Source: Streptomyces oryzae (GTDB lineage: Bacteria > Actinomycetota > Actinomycetes > Streptomycetales > Streptomycetaceae). Taken from it: a DNA stretch of 40,224 nt. The stretch lies in NCBI RefSeq assembly GCF_017676365.1, contig NZ_JADKMA010000049.1, positions 1 through 40,224 of the forward strand, read 5' to 3'. The first letter of the stretch is position 1; every line of letters begins with the position of its first letter. The notes below the pieces were generated by a model. That model was not told the DNA's origin, searched no databases, and was given only the letters and a program-made list of their open reading frames with translations. Shown one piece after another: positions 24,759 to 32,572 of the stretch. The translations under genes were made by a program, and so were the position numbers.

Positions 24759-25307
24759 ATGACGCGGACCAACTCGCTCCTGAGCGTGTGGCACGAGCTC
24801 GAGGTGCCGGACGGCCTGCATGTGGAGCTGCTGGACGGGGAGCTCGTCATGCAGGCGAATCCCGGACATCTTCACGACCTCCCAGGCCGCACCTTCGTCC
24901 GCCACACCCCGGAGCCCTTCGAGGCCTGGTCGGAGCGCGGGCTGCTGGTTGCGGACGACTACCGTCCACGGGCCGACGCTGCTGTCATCCGGAGCGAGGA
25001 CCGGCCCGCCGACGACGTGGAGCCTGACTGGCCCGCGCAGATCGTGCTCGCCGTGATCGAGACGGTCTCCACCACCCGGACAGCGATCAAGCGTGACTAC
25101 GAGGACAAGCGGGAGCGTTACGCGGCGGTGGGAGTTCCCGTTTACGTGATCGTCGATCCCAATGACGCCACGTGGCACGTTCTGGAGCTGGACGGCCGGT
25201 GCTACGTGGAGACCGGGAAGGGCATCTTCGGCCAGCCGCTGGTGCTCCCGGAGCCGCTGGGCTTCAGCGTTCCGACCACCGGCTGGCACCCGTACCCGGG
25301 TCGCTGA
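24759..25307 (+). CDS. Uma2-family protein (PD-(D/E)XK nuclease fold, DUF820)
   Basis: 182 aa. Matches the Uma2/DUF820 family: an N-terminal start like VWHELEVPDGLHVELLDGEL, a probable catalytic Asp in DYRPRADAAVI, Glu in LAVIETVSTTRTAIKRDYED with a following Lys, then YAAVGVPVYVIVDPNDATW. Uma2 proteins are numerous in Streptomyces and cyanobacteria; the fold is that of restriction-type nucleases but no biological role is established. Start ATG 24759 has GGAGG 9 nt upstream; the open frame before it lies in the terminator loop. It converges on metG. Confidence 0.85.
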   Translation: MTRTNSLLSVWHELEVPDGLHVELLDGELVMQANPGHLHDLPGRTFVRHTPEPFEAWSERGLLVADDYRPRADAAVIRSEDRPADDVEPDWPAQIVLAVIETVSTTRTAIKRDYEDKRERYAAVGVPVYVIVDPNDATWHVLELDGRCYVETGKGIFGQPLVLPEPLGFSVPTTGWHPYPGR

Positions 25308-25335
25308 GCCGGCCCCCGCCGGGGGCGGGCTCAGC
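25303..25335. terminator. Bidirectional terminator between the Uma2 gene and metG
   Basis: GCTGAGCC (25303-25310) pairs with GGCTCAGC at the other end (to 25335), and the stem continues with GCCCCC/GGGGGC through one mismatch to a tight loop. The Uma2 stop TGA (25305-25307) is inside the left arm. Confidence 0.75.
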
Positions 25336-25347
25336 CAGATGCCGCTC

Positions 25348-26958
25348 CTACTTCGTCTCCTCCAGCCGCGGGAAGAGCGCCGCGCCCTTGGTGACCGTCG
25401 TGCCGGCGGGGAGTTTGCCCCAGGTGCCGGCGTCGGCGATGCGCTGTTCGGCCAGGGGGCCGAGGGCCGGTTCGGCACCGAGGGAGTCCCACAGCTTGGC
25501 GCTGGAGTCGGGCATCACCGGGTTGAGGAGCACCGCGCAGGCGCGGAGGGCCTCGGCGGCGGTGTAGAGGATGGTGGCGAGGCGGGCCTGCGCCTCGGCC
25601 GACTCGTCCTTGGCCACCTTCCACGGCGCCTGCTCGGTGAGGTAGCCGTTCACCTGCTTGATGAAGTCGAAGATCGCGGCGATACCGCCCGCGAAGTCGA
25701 GCTGTTCGCCGATCCGCTCGTCCGCCTCACGCACCGCCGTGGCCAGGCCGTCCGCGATGGCCTGCTCGGCCTCGCCGTGCGCCAGGGACTCCGGGAGGGC
25801 GCCGTCGAAGTACTTGCCGACCATGGCGGCGACCCGCGAGGCCAGGTTGCCGTAGTCGTTGGCGAGCTCGCTGGTGTAGCGGGCCGAGAAGTCCTCCCAG
25901 GAGAAGGAGCCGTCCTGGCCGAAGGCGATGGCCCGCAGGAAGTACCAGCGGTAGGCGTCCACTCCGAAGTGGTCCGTCAGCTCGTGCGGCGAGATGCCCG
26001 TCAGGTTGGACTTGGACATCTTCTCGCCGCCGACCATCAGCCAGCCGTTGGCGACCACCCGCTTGGGCAGCGGCAGCCCGTTGGCCATCAGCATCGCGGG
26101 CCAGATCACCGCATGGAAGCGGAGGATGTCCTTCCCCACGAGGTGCACATCGGCGGGGAAAGTCTCCTCGAACTTCTCCGGGTCCGCGCCGTAGCCGACG
26201 GCGGTGGCGTAGTTGAGGAGCGCGTCGACCCATACGTAGATGACGTGCTTGTCGTCCCACGGGATCTTGATGCCCCAGTCGAAGGTGGAGCGGGAGATCG
26301 ACAGGTCCTCCAGGCCCTGCCGGACGAACTGCATGACCTCGTTGCGCGCCGACTCCGGCTGGATGAACTCGGGGTGCACCTCGTAGTGGGCCAGCAGCTT
26401 CTCGCCGTACGCGGAGAGCTTGAAGAAGTAGTTCTCCTCCTGGAGCATCTCCACGGGCTTCTTGTGGATGGGGCACAGCTTCTGCCCGGCGAACTCTCCC
26501 TCTCCGTCGAGGAGTTCGCCGAAGGTCTTGTACTCCTCACAGGGCACGCAGTACGGGCCCTCGTAGCCGCCCTGATAGATCTCACCGCGGTCGTACAGAT
26601 CCTGGACGAATTCCTGGACGCGGTCGGTGTGCCGCTTCTCCGTGGTGCGGATGAAGTCGTCGTTCGCGATCCGCAGGTGCTTCCAGAGCGGCTTCCACGA
26701 CTCCTCGACGAGCTTGTCGCACCACTCGCCCGGACTGACCCCGTTGGCCTCGGCGGTGCGCATGATCTTCTGACCGTGCTCGTCCGTGCCGGTGAGGTAC
26801 CACACCTTCTCGCCGCGCTGACGGTGCCAGCGGGTGAGCACGTCGCCTGCGACGGTCGTATAGGCGTGGCCCAGGTGGGGAGCGTCGTTCACGTAGTAAA
26901 TGGGGGTCGAGACGTAGTACGCCCCGGTGCCCGCCTGCTCTGATCCAGTGGCCGCCAT
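25348..26958 (-). CDS. metG: Methionyl-tRNA synthetase
   Basis: 536 aa, class I MetRS that charges elongator and initiator tRNA-Met. Rossmann core with the HIGH-type motif NDAPHLGHAYTTVAG (about 24-38) and GGEKMSKSNLTG for KMSKS. The zinc knuckle has CVPC, then LCPIHKK, so the fourth ligand position is His rather than Cys. The anticodon-binding helical domain follows (FNWGF-like region SFSWEDFSARYTSELANDYG through AEALRACAVLLNPVMP). There is no C-terminal tRNA-binding EMAP domain. The start ATG 26958 lies 6 nt after TAGGAT with no ribosome site. Confidence 0.97.
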   Translation of the reverse strand: MAATGSEQAGTGAYYVSTPIYYVNDAPHLGHAYTTVAGDVLTRWHRQRGEKVWYLTGTDEHGQKIMRTAEANGVSPGEWCDKLVEESWKPLWKHLRIANDDFIRTTEKRHTDRVQEFVQDLYDRGEIYQGGYEGPYCVPCEEYKTFGELLDGEGEFAGQKLCPIHKKPVEMLQEENYFFKLSAYGEKLLAHYEVHPEFIQPESARNEVMQFVRQGLEDLSISRSTFDWGIKIPWDDKHVIYVWVDALLNYATAVGYGADPEKFEETFPADVHLVGKDILRFHAVIWPAMLMANGLPLPKRVVANGWLMVGGEKMSKSNLTGISPHELTDHFGVDAYRWYFLRAIAFGQDGSFSWEDFSARYTSELANDYGNLASRVAAMVGKYFDGALPESLAHGEAEQAIADGLATAVREADERIGEQLDFAGGIAAIFDFIKQVNGYLTEQAPWKVAKDESAEAQARLATILYTAAEALRACAVLLNPVMPDSSAKLWDSLGAEPALGPLAEQRIADAGTWGKLPAGTTVTKGAALFPRLEETK

Positions 26959-26970
26959 ACCCGAATCCTA
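26956..26970 (-). promoter_or_regulatory. -10 element, probable leaderless metG start
   Basis: On the minus strand TAGGAT (26970-26965), 6-nt gap, ATG (26958-26956). The expected -35 position reads GAAAAG, not TTGACA. Confidence 0.55.
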
Positions 26971-26987
26971 TCGGCCGTGTGCCATCG

Positions 26988-27024
26988 CTTTTCCCGCCGG
27001 TTTTCCGCGCCCGTTTTCCGCGCC
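26988..27024. repeat. Three A/T tracts with a 13-bp tandem repeat upstream of metG
   Basis: GTTTTCCGCGCC occurs at 27000-27011 and 27013-27024, and a third TTTTCCCGCC lies at 26989-26998. On the metG strand these are AAAA tracts about 12-13 bp apart, just above the -10. The rest of the 398-nt gap 26959-27356 shows no open reading frame or signal that I can support. Confidence 0.4.
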
Positions 27025-27356
27025 TGTCTTGCCTGCCGGTTCCGCGGGGGCACCTCTCCCGTGCCGGACACGGAGCGTCAAGGTGCCGAGCGGGCGGTCA
27101 CTCCTGGTGGAAGCCGTCGCAGGGGAAGAACAACGGTCATCGTTCGGCTACATAGCTGCACGCGGACGGCGACGAGCGCTCAATTATGGGCCCGAACCGG
27201 GCACGATGCGGCCTGGGCGAAGCGTTGGCCCCGTGACGGGGACGCCGACCGCGGCGACGCCGCCCCGCCGAGGGGGCGACGCACGGTGATGTGCCGGGCG
27301 CGTCGGGTGCAATGTGGCGGTCGAGCGACGACAGTGACGGCGAAGGAGGTGGCGGC

Positions 27357-27578
27357 GTGCAGTCCGAGGGACCCAACCCCGGCACGTGTTGCCGTTGCGA
27401 TCTGCCGGTGCGGCACCGCGCCCTGATCGCGATCATCGAGACGGGCTCGGGGCCCGGCGGCAGCGCGTACGCCTGTCTGCCCTGTGCCCGTGACTACGCG
27501 AAGACCTCGCTCGCCCCGGAGTGGATCGGCGAGACGATCGCCCACGCGGAGGCCATGCGGATCGCGTTCGACGAGTAG
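27357..27578 (+). CDS. Small protein with two CxxC pairs (possible zinc ribbon)
   Basis: 73 aa. Cysteines are arranged CCRC (about residues 11-14) and CLPC (about 41-44), separated by a hydrophobic strand region VRHRALIAIIETGSGPGG, as in a treble-clef or ribbon zinc site; a helix (IGETIAHAEAMRIAFDE) ends the protein. I do not recognise a named family. GTG 27357 has an ideal AAGGAGGT (27343-27350) 6 nt upstream, and the open frame above it is not needed. Its TAG stop lies in the first unit of a 15-nt tandem repeat. It stands alone between metG (divergent) and phoX. Confidence 0.75.
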   Translation: MQSEGPNPGTCCRCDLPVRHRALIAIIETGSGPGGSAYACLPCARDYAKTSLAPEWIGETIAHAEAMRIAFDE

Positions 27579-27632
27579 CCGCGCCTGGAGTAGCCGCGCC
27601 CCGAGTAGCCGCGTCCCGAGCGGTCGCGCCCC
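27573..27632 (+). repeat. 15-nt tandem repeat (4 units) carrying duplicated stop codons
   Basis: Units start at 27573, 27588, 27603 and 27618. The first three read GAGTAGCCGCG plus four bases, and the fourth has diverged (GAGCGGTCGCGCCCC). The period is a multiple of three, so the TAG stop of the small CxxC gene recurs in frame at +15 and +30. Confidence 0.85.
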
Positions 27633-27647
27633 CTCGCCGGGCGACGT

Positions 27648-27669
27648 GTTCACCCGTGATTCACCCCGA
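27648..27669 (+). promoter_or_regulatory. PHO box (PhoP operator)
   Basis: Two adjacent 11-nt direct repeats, GTTCACCCGTG (27648-27658) and ATTCACCCCGA (27659-27669), match the Streptomyces PhoP direct-repeat unit of the GTTCACC type. A weaker third unit, GGTCGTTCCTC, follows. TAACGT further down (CACATAACGTCACC) is a plausible -10. This is the expected control of a phosphate-starvation phosphatase. Confidence 0.8.
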
Positions 27670-27740
27670 GGTCGTTCCTCCGCGTACCCGCGCACATAAC
27701 GTCACCGCGGCGTACGCCGTACAAGACCGGAGGAACGACG

Positions 27741-29852
27741 ATGCGAAAGCCGCTGCCGCTGCTCACTTCGCACCCCGCGGGAAAATCTTCGCACCCCGCG
27801 GGAAGATCAGCGATGACCTGCCGCTACCGCTGCGGTGACGCCTGCTTCCACGAGGTGCCCAACACCAGCTCCAACGAGTACGCAGGCGACGTCATCGCGC
27901 GGGCGCTCTCGCGGCGGTCGGTGCTGCGCGCCGGTGCCGTCGTCGGAGTCGCCGCCGCAGCCGTGGGCACCGGTACGGCCGGGCTCGGCCCCGGCGCCGG
28001 CACCGCGGCAGCCGCCGTACCGGCAGCGAAGGGCGCCAAGGCGGGCGGCCGGGCGGCCAAGGGGCTGCGGTTCGAGCCCGTCGCGCCGAACACCGCGGAC
28101 AAGGTGACCGTTCCCGAGGGCTACGGGCAGAACATCGTCATCCGCTGGGGCGAGCCGATCCTGCGCGGAGCGCCGGACTTCGACCCGAAGCGGCAGAGCG
28201 CCAAGGCGCAGGCCGGGCAGTTCGGCTACAACAACGACTTCCTCACGCTGCTGCCCCTCTCCTCCCGGCAGCGCGGCCACGGCGCCGACCAGCTCCTGGT
28301 GGCCAACCATGAATACACCGACGAGGAGCTGATGTTCGCCGGGTACGACCCGGAGAAGCCCACCCGCGAGCAGGTGGAGATCGCCTGGGCGGCGCACGGC
28401 CTGTCCGTCGTCGCCGCGGCCGGCGAGAAGCGTACGGGCGCGCTGCACGCCGTGCCCCGCCACCCGCTCAACCGCCGGATCACCGCGACGACGCCGTTCG
28501 AGGTGACGGGTCCCGCCGCGGGCAGCGCGCTGCTGCGCACCAAGGCCGACCCGAGCGGGCGCCGGGTGCTGGGCACGCTGAACAACTGCTCGGGCGGCAC
28601 CACGCCCTGGGGCACGGTGCTCTCCGGCGAGGAGAACTTCAACCAGTACTTCGCCAACGCGGAGAAGGTCACCGACCCCGAGCGTGCCGCCAGCCTCAAG
28701 CGGTACGGCGTCACCGGCGGGGCCAGTGAGCGGCGCTGGGAGGAGTTCGACGAGCGGTTCGACCTGGCCAAGGAGCCGAACGAGGTGCACCGCTTCGGCT
28801 GGGTGGTCGAGCTGGACCCGTACGACCCCGGCTCCACGCCCCGCAAACACACCTCGCTCGGCCGCTTCAAGCACGAGGCGGCCCAGCCGCGGCTGTCCAG
28901 GGACGGGCACGCGGTCGTCTACATGGGCGACGACGAGCGCTTCGACTACTTCTACAAGTTCGTCTCCAAGAAGACGATGCGGCGGGGCACCGGCGCCGAG
29001 GACCGGCGGCACAACATGTCGCTGCTGGACGAGGGGACGCTGTACGTCGCCAAGCTGACCGGCGACAGCCCGGCCGACGAGATCGACGGCAAGGGGACGC
29101 TGCCCGAGGACGGCGAGTTCGACGGCACCGGCAGGTGGATTCCGCTGGCCAGTGGCGACCGGTCGTTCGTGGAGGGCATGACGGCCGAGGAGGTGTACGT
29201 CTTCACGCGGCTGGCCGCCGACAAGGCCGGTGCCACCAAGATGGACCGCCCCGAGGACATCGAGCCCAGCCCGCGCACCGGCCAGGTGTATGTGGCGCTG
29301 ACCAACAACACCGACCGCGGCAAGGACGGCAAGGCCGGGCCCGACGAGGCCAACCCGCGCAACGCCAACAAGCACGGGCAGGTGCTGGAGTTCACCGAGC
29401 GCGGCAACGACCCCACCGCGCGGGCCTTCTCCTGGCGGCTCTTCCTGGTCTGCGGCGACCCGGACGACCCGGGCACCTACTTCGGCGGCTTCCCCAAGGA
29501 CCAGGTCAGCCCGATCTCCTGCCCGGACAACGTCACCTTCGACGCGTACGGCAACCTGTGGATCGCCACGGACGGCAATGAGCTCGGCTCGCACGACGGG
29601 CTGTTCGGCGTCGCCACGGCCGGGGCGCGGCGCGGGGAGGTGCGGCAGTTCCTGACCGTGCCGACCGGGGCGGAGACCTGCGGTCCGCTGGTGCAGGAGC
29701 GGAGGGTGCTGGTCTCTGTGCAGCATCCCGGGGAGGTGGACGGGGCCTCGGTGGAGAAGCCCGCGTCCACGTGGCCGGATGGGCCGGGTACGTATGTCCG
29801 TCCGGCGGTGGTGGCCGTGTGGCCGCAGGACGGGTCCGGCGTGGGGCGGTAA
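27741..29852 (+). CDS. phoX: PhoX-family alkaline phosphatase, Tat-exported
   Basis: 703 aa, PhoX/DUF839 family. These secreted beta-propeller enzymes use calcium and iron to release phosphate from organic esters outside the cell. A long N-region (58 residues, with CRYRCGDACFHEVPNTSSNE) precedes the twin-arginine signal SRRSVLRAGAVVGVAAAAVG and an Ala-rich cleavage region. Family motifs: NNDFLTLLPL, LVANHEYTDEELMF, NNCSGGTTPWGTVLSGEENF, RFKHEAAQPRLSRDGHAVVY, MDRPEDIEPSPRTGQVYVAL, SPISCPDNVTFDAYGNLWIA. Start ATG 27741 has GGAGGA 6 nt upstream; ATG 27813 (MTCRYRC) is an in-frame alternative. A PHO box lies about 70 nt upstream. Codons 9-22 contain a tandem 21-nt duplication. Confidence 0.92.
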   Translation: MRKPLPLLTSHPAGKSSHPAGRSAMTCRYRCGDACFHEVPNTSSNEYAGDVIARALSRRSVLRAGAVVGVAAAAVGTGTAGLGPGAGTAAAAVPAAKGAKAGGRAAKGLRFEPVAPNTADKVTVPEGYGQNIVIRWGEPILRGAPDFDPKRQSAKAQAGQFGYNNDFLTLLPLSSRQRGHGADQLLVANHEYTDEELMFAGYDPEKPTREQVEIAWAAHGLSVVAAAGEKRTGALHAVPRHPLNRRITATTPFEVTGPAAGSALLRTKADPSGRRVLGTLNNCSGGTTPWGTVLSGEENFNQYFANAEKVTDPERAASLKRYGVTGGASERRWEEFDERFDLAKEPNEVHRFGWVVELDPYDPGSTPRKHTSLGRFKHEAAQPRLSRDGHAVVYMGDDERFDYFYKFVSKKTMRRGTGAEDRRHNMSLLDEGTLYVAKLTGDSPADEIDGKGTLPEDGEFDGTGRWIPLASGDRSFVEGMTAEEVYVFTRLAADKAGATKMDRPEDIEPSPRTGQVYVALTNNTDRGKDGKAGPDEANPRNANKHGQVLEFTERGNDPTARAFSWRLFLVCGDPDDPGTYFGGFPKDQVSPISCPDNVTFDAYGNLWIATDGNELGSHDGLFGVATAGARRGEVRQFLTVPTGAETCGPLVQERRVLVSVQHPGEVDGASVEKPASTWPDGPGTYVRPAVVAVWPQDGSGVGR
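27766..27807 (+). repeat. 21-nt tandem duplication inside phoX
   Basis: 27766-27786 and 27787-27807 differ at one base and both contain TTCGCACCCCGCGGGAA. They encode SHPAGKS followed by SHPAGRS, ahead of the Tat signal. Confidence 0.85.
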
Positions 29853-29890
29853 GGCCGATTGCCGATTGGGGGTGCTCCTGGGGGCGCGTC

Positions 29891-29977
29891 GCGGGCTGTG
29901 CGTGCGTTCGTGGTTGCTGGGGGCACCCCCTGCTCGAAGAGCTTGGGGGAGCAGTTCCCCGCGCCCTTTTGGGGCGC
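29891..29977 (+). repeat. Modular intergenic repeat, copy F (core with cassette)
   Basis: A degraded M1 remnant, cassette M2 (29919-29953), core GTTCCCCGCGCCC (29954-29966), then a hairpin GCGCCC (29961-29966) / GGGCGC (29972-29977) with TTTT in the loop. M3 is missing. It lies between the phoX stop and the NDH-2 gene (215-nt gap); the rest of the gap is purine-rich with no clear promoter. Confidence 0.85.
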
Positions 29978-30067
29978 GCGGTGGCGGGGTGCGCACCCGC
30001 ATGCCAGGGTTAAAGACGGCAAGGAGTGCAAAGGGGACGAAAGACTCGAACCGTTGCGGGTGCAGCC

Positions 30068-31408
30068 ATGGAGCGAACCAGAATCCTGATCGTCGGCGGC
30101 GGCTTCGCCGGAGTCGAGTGCGCACGTGGGCTGGAGCGTGGGCTGCGGCCCGAAGAGGCGGAGATCAGCCTCGTCACCCCCGCCAGCTACCAGCTCTACC
30201 TCCCGCTGCTCCCCCAGGTCGCGGCCGGCGTGCTCACCCCGCAGTCGGTCGCGCCGCCGCTGCGCAGACTGCTGCACAGGACCTCCATCGTGCCCGGCAT
30301 GGTGATCGGGATCGACCCGCACGACCGGACGTGCATCGTCCGGCTCATCAGCGGCGAGACCGTCCACCAGCGCTACGACCGGCTGATCCTCACCCCCGGC
30401 AGCGTCACCCGCAGCTTCGACATCCCCGGTCTCAACGAGCAGGCGCGCGGAATGAAGACCCTCGCCGAGGCCGCGTACGTACGCGATCACGTCATCGCCC
30501 AGCTCGATCTGGCGGCTGCCAGCACCAATGAGCAGGAGCGCAAGGAGCGGCTGCAGTTCGTCGTGGTCGGCGGCGGCTACGCGGGCACCGAGACCGTCGC
30601 CTGCCTCCAGCGGCTGACCAACTCCGCCGCCAAGCGCTATCCGCGGCTCGACCCCGACCTGATCAAGTGGCATCTGCTGGACATCGCGCCCAAACTGATG
30701 CCCGAGCTCGGCACCAAGCTCGGGCGGCGTGCCCAGCAGATTCTGCGCGAGCGCGGTACCGATGTCTCGCTGGGCGTCTCCGTCGCCAAGGCCGAGGAGC
30801 GGCGGATCACCCTGACCGACAACCGGGTGCTGCCCTCCCGCACCCTGATCTGGGCGGCGGGCGTCGCGGCCAGCCCGCTGATCGGCACCCTGGACGCGGA
30901 GACGATCAAGGGCCGACTGGTGGTCAACGCCGACTTCACGGTGCCGGGCCACCCCGGCGTGTACGCGCTGGGTGACGCGGCGGCCGTACCCGATCTGACG
31001 AAGGTCGGCGGTGCGGTGTGCCCGCCCACGGCGCAGCACGCGAGCCGTCAGGGCAGGCACATGGCCCGCAATCTGGTCGCCGCACTGCGCGGCGAGCCCA
31101 TGACGCCCTACCGGCACAAGGACCTCGGCCTGGTGGTGGACCTGGGCGGCACGGACGCGGTGGCCCGCCCGCTGGGGTACGAGTTCTCCGGGTTCCCCGC
31201 GCAGGTCATCGCGCGCGGCTACCACCTGATGGCGCTGCCCACCTTCACCGCCAAGGCCCGCACCGTGGCGAACTGGAACCTCAACGCGCTGACCGGCGAC
31301 GACTTCCTGCGCACCGGCTTCCTCTCCCGCCGCCCCGCCACCCTCCAGGACATGGAGGCCACCGACGCCTACCTCACCCAGGAACGGGCCCGCGAGCTGA
31401 CACCGTGA
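30068..31408 (+). CDS. ndh: Type II NADH dehydrogenase (NDH-2)-like flavoprotein
   Basis: 446 aa. Two dinucleotide-binding folds: FAD site ILIVGGGFAGVECARGLERG at the N-terminus and NAD(P) site FVVVGGGYAGTETVACLQRL at about 170, plus the second FAD motif GVYALGDAAAVPD near 300. It is a non-proton-pumping oxidoreductase passing electrons from NADH to the quinone pool at the membrane; the C-terminal part (FTAKARTVANWNLNALTGDD) is amphipathic, as expected for membrane contact. The PLLPQVAAGVLTPQSVAPPL segment after the first strand is typical of NDH-2. Start ATG 30068 has no good ribosome site; an upstream GTG at 30026 is in frame but outside the conserved part. A carotenoid- or sulfide-quinone-like substrate cannot be ruled out. 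Confidence 0.88.
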   Translation: MERTRILIVGGGFAGVECARGLERGLRPEEAEISLVTPASYQLYLPLLPQVAAGVLTPQSVAPPLRRLLHRTSIVPGMVIGIDPHDRTCIVRLISGETVHQRYDRLILTPGSVTRSFDIPGLNEQARGMKTLAEAAYVRDHVIAQLDLAAASTNEQERKERLQFVVVGGGYAGTETVACLQRLTNSAAKRYPRLDPDLIKWHLLDIAPKLMPELGTKLGRRAQQILRERGTDVSLGVSVAKAEERRITLTDNRVLPSRTLIWAAGVAASPLIGTLDAETIKGRLVVNADFTVPGHPGVYALGDAAAVPDLTKVGGAVCPPTAQHASRQGRHMARNLVAALRGEPMTPYRHKDLGLVVDLGGTDAVARPLGYEFSGFPAQVIARGYHLMALPTFTAKARTVANWNLNALTGDDFLRTGFLSRRPATLQDMEATDAYLTQERARELTP

Positions 31409-31447
31409 AGCCGGTGAAGGGCGCGATGGGCGGGTGGAAGCGGCGTA

Positions 31448-31478
31448 TTGACTTGAAGTGAAGTTCAAGTTGGAGGGT
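31448..31478 (+). promoter_or_regulatory. MerR-type promoter/operator
   Basis: The palindrome ACTTGAA-N6-TTCAAGT (31451-31470) overlaps a -35 TTGACT (31448-31453). A hexamer GAGGGT (31473-31478) lies 19 bp further, the stretched spacer that MerR-family activators correct. The -10 match is poor without an activator, as expected. Confidence 0.55.
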
Positions 31479-31523
31479 GGGGTTCTCGCAGCCAGCGAGA
31501 GCCCCGAGCCGGAAGGCACCACC

Positions 31524-32513
31524 ATGCACGCCGTCGTCCTGCACACCTTCGGCCCCGCCGAGAATCTCCGCTACGAGACGCTGCCCGACCCCGAACCAGG
31601 ACCTGGCCAGGTCAGGATCTCCGTCCGCGCCGCCGGGGTGCACGCCATCGAGACCGTCCTGCGGGCCGGAGTGAGCGAGGGCCTGGTCCCGCCGCTGCCC
31701 GAACTGCCCGCCGTCTTCGGCGGCGAGGTCTCCGGCACTGTGGACGCGGTCGGCCCCGACGTCGACCGGGCCTGGCTGGGCCGCGACGTGGTGACCGCGA
31801 GCGGTGCACCCGGCGGCTACGCCGAGCTCGCCGTCGCGGACGTCGCAGAACTGCTGGAGCGCCCCGCGGCGCTCGGCCACGAGGCCGCCGTCGCGGCCCT
31901 GGTGACCGGTGCAACGACGGTCGGCGTGCTCGCCCAGGCCGAGTGGGGGCCGCAGGACGTGGTGCTGGTCAACTCGGCAGCCGGCGGCATGGGGCGGCTC
32001 CTGGTGCAGCACTTCCACGCGCTGGGTGCCGTGGTGATCGGCGCTGCCGGTGGCCCCGCGAAGGCGGCGGCCGTCCGTGCGCTGGGCACCGATCTGGCCG
32101 TCGACTACAACCTGCCCGACTGGCAGCGGACGGTCGCCGACTGGCTGGCCGGGCCCGCCGGTGGCCGCAGCCTCACCGCCGTACTGGACGGGGTCGGCGG
32201 CGAGAAGGCCCGTACCGCCTTCGGGCTGCTCGGCGGGGGCGGCCGCTTCGTGACGTACGGCGCCATCTCCGGCGCCGAGTTCACCCCCTCCGCCGACGAG
32301 CTCGCGGCCCGCGGGCTCACCCATATCGACGCCCTCCGCGCGCTGCTCGCCCACCCCGAGCGCATCCCCGCGTACCGCGCGGAAGCGCTGGCCCGCACCG
32401 CCGCCGGGGAGTTCACCCACACCACCCACCCCTTCCCTCTCGCCGAGGCAGCTGGGGCCCACAAGGCCCTCGAACAGCGCGAGACGACGGGGAAGGTCGT
32501 CCTGATCCCGTAG
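31524..32513 (+). CDS. Zinc-free NADPH:quinone oxidoreductase (MDR family)
   Basis: 329 aa. Medium-chain dehydrogenase/reductase of the quinone-oxidoreductase subgroup: N-terminal GroES-like domain (MHAVVLHTFGPAENLRYETL, then VFGGEVSGTVDAVGPDV), Rossmann site VLVNSAAGGMGRLLVQHFHA, then VLDGVGGEKARTAFGLLGGG and a C-terminal GKVVLIP. The catalytic zinc motif GHE and the structural Cys cluster of alcohol dehydrogenases are absent. These enzymes reduce quinones or reactive enals/enones with NADPH. ATG 31524 has GGAAGG 7 nt upstream. A MerR-type promoter lies 46-76 nt upstream, suggesting induction by electrophile or redox stress; the regulator is elsewhere. Confidence 0.9.
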   Translation: MHAVVLHTFGPAENLRYETLPDPEPGPGQVRISVRAAGVHAIETVLRAGVSEGLVPPLPELPAVFGGEVSGTVDAVGPDVDRAWLGRDVVTASGAPGGYAELAVADVAELLERPAALGHEAAVAALVTGATTVGVLAQAEWGPQDVVLVNSAAGGMGRLLVQHFHALGAVVIGAAGGPAKAAAVRALGTDLAVDYNLPDWQRTVADWLAGPAGGRSLTAVLDGVGGEKARTAFGLLGGGGRFVTYGAISGAEFTPSADELAARGLTHIDALRALLAHPERIPAYRAEALARTAAGEFTHTTHPFPLAEAAGAHKALEQRETTGKVVLIP

Positions 32514-32526
32514 CTCCCCACGTCGC

Positions 32527-32562
32527 CGGGCCGGGGAAGCCATGTCGTCCGGGCCGGGGAAG
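32527..32562 (+). repeat. Short direct repeat before the VOC gene
   Basis: CGGGCCGGGGAAG occurs at 32527-32539 and 32550-32562 (period 23). The second copy may act as ribosome site (GGGGAAG, 10 nt before the ATG). Confidence 0.5.
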
Positions 32563-32572
32563 ACTGAGCGGC

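Noticed and set aside
22662..25478. Long minus-strand frame of about 938 codons opposite aspS
   Set aside because: Antisense shadow of aspS and the Uma2 gene, with no motif; third-position bias belongs to the plus-strand genes.
26953..26958. GGGTAT next to the metG start as a SigB -10
   Set aside because: It overlaps the start codon on the metG strand; no transcript starting after it could include the ATG.
27807..30125. Long minus-strand frame of about 772 codons opposite phoX
   Set aside because: Shadow of phoX and its flanking repeat; composition is typical of the antisense frame.
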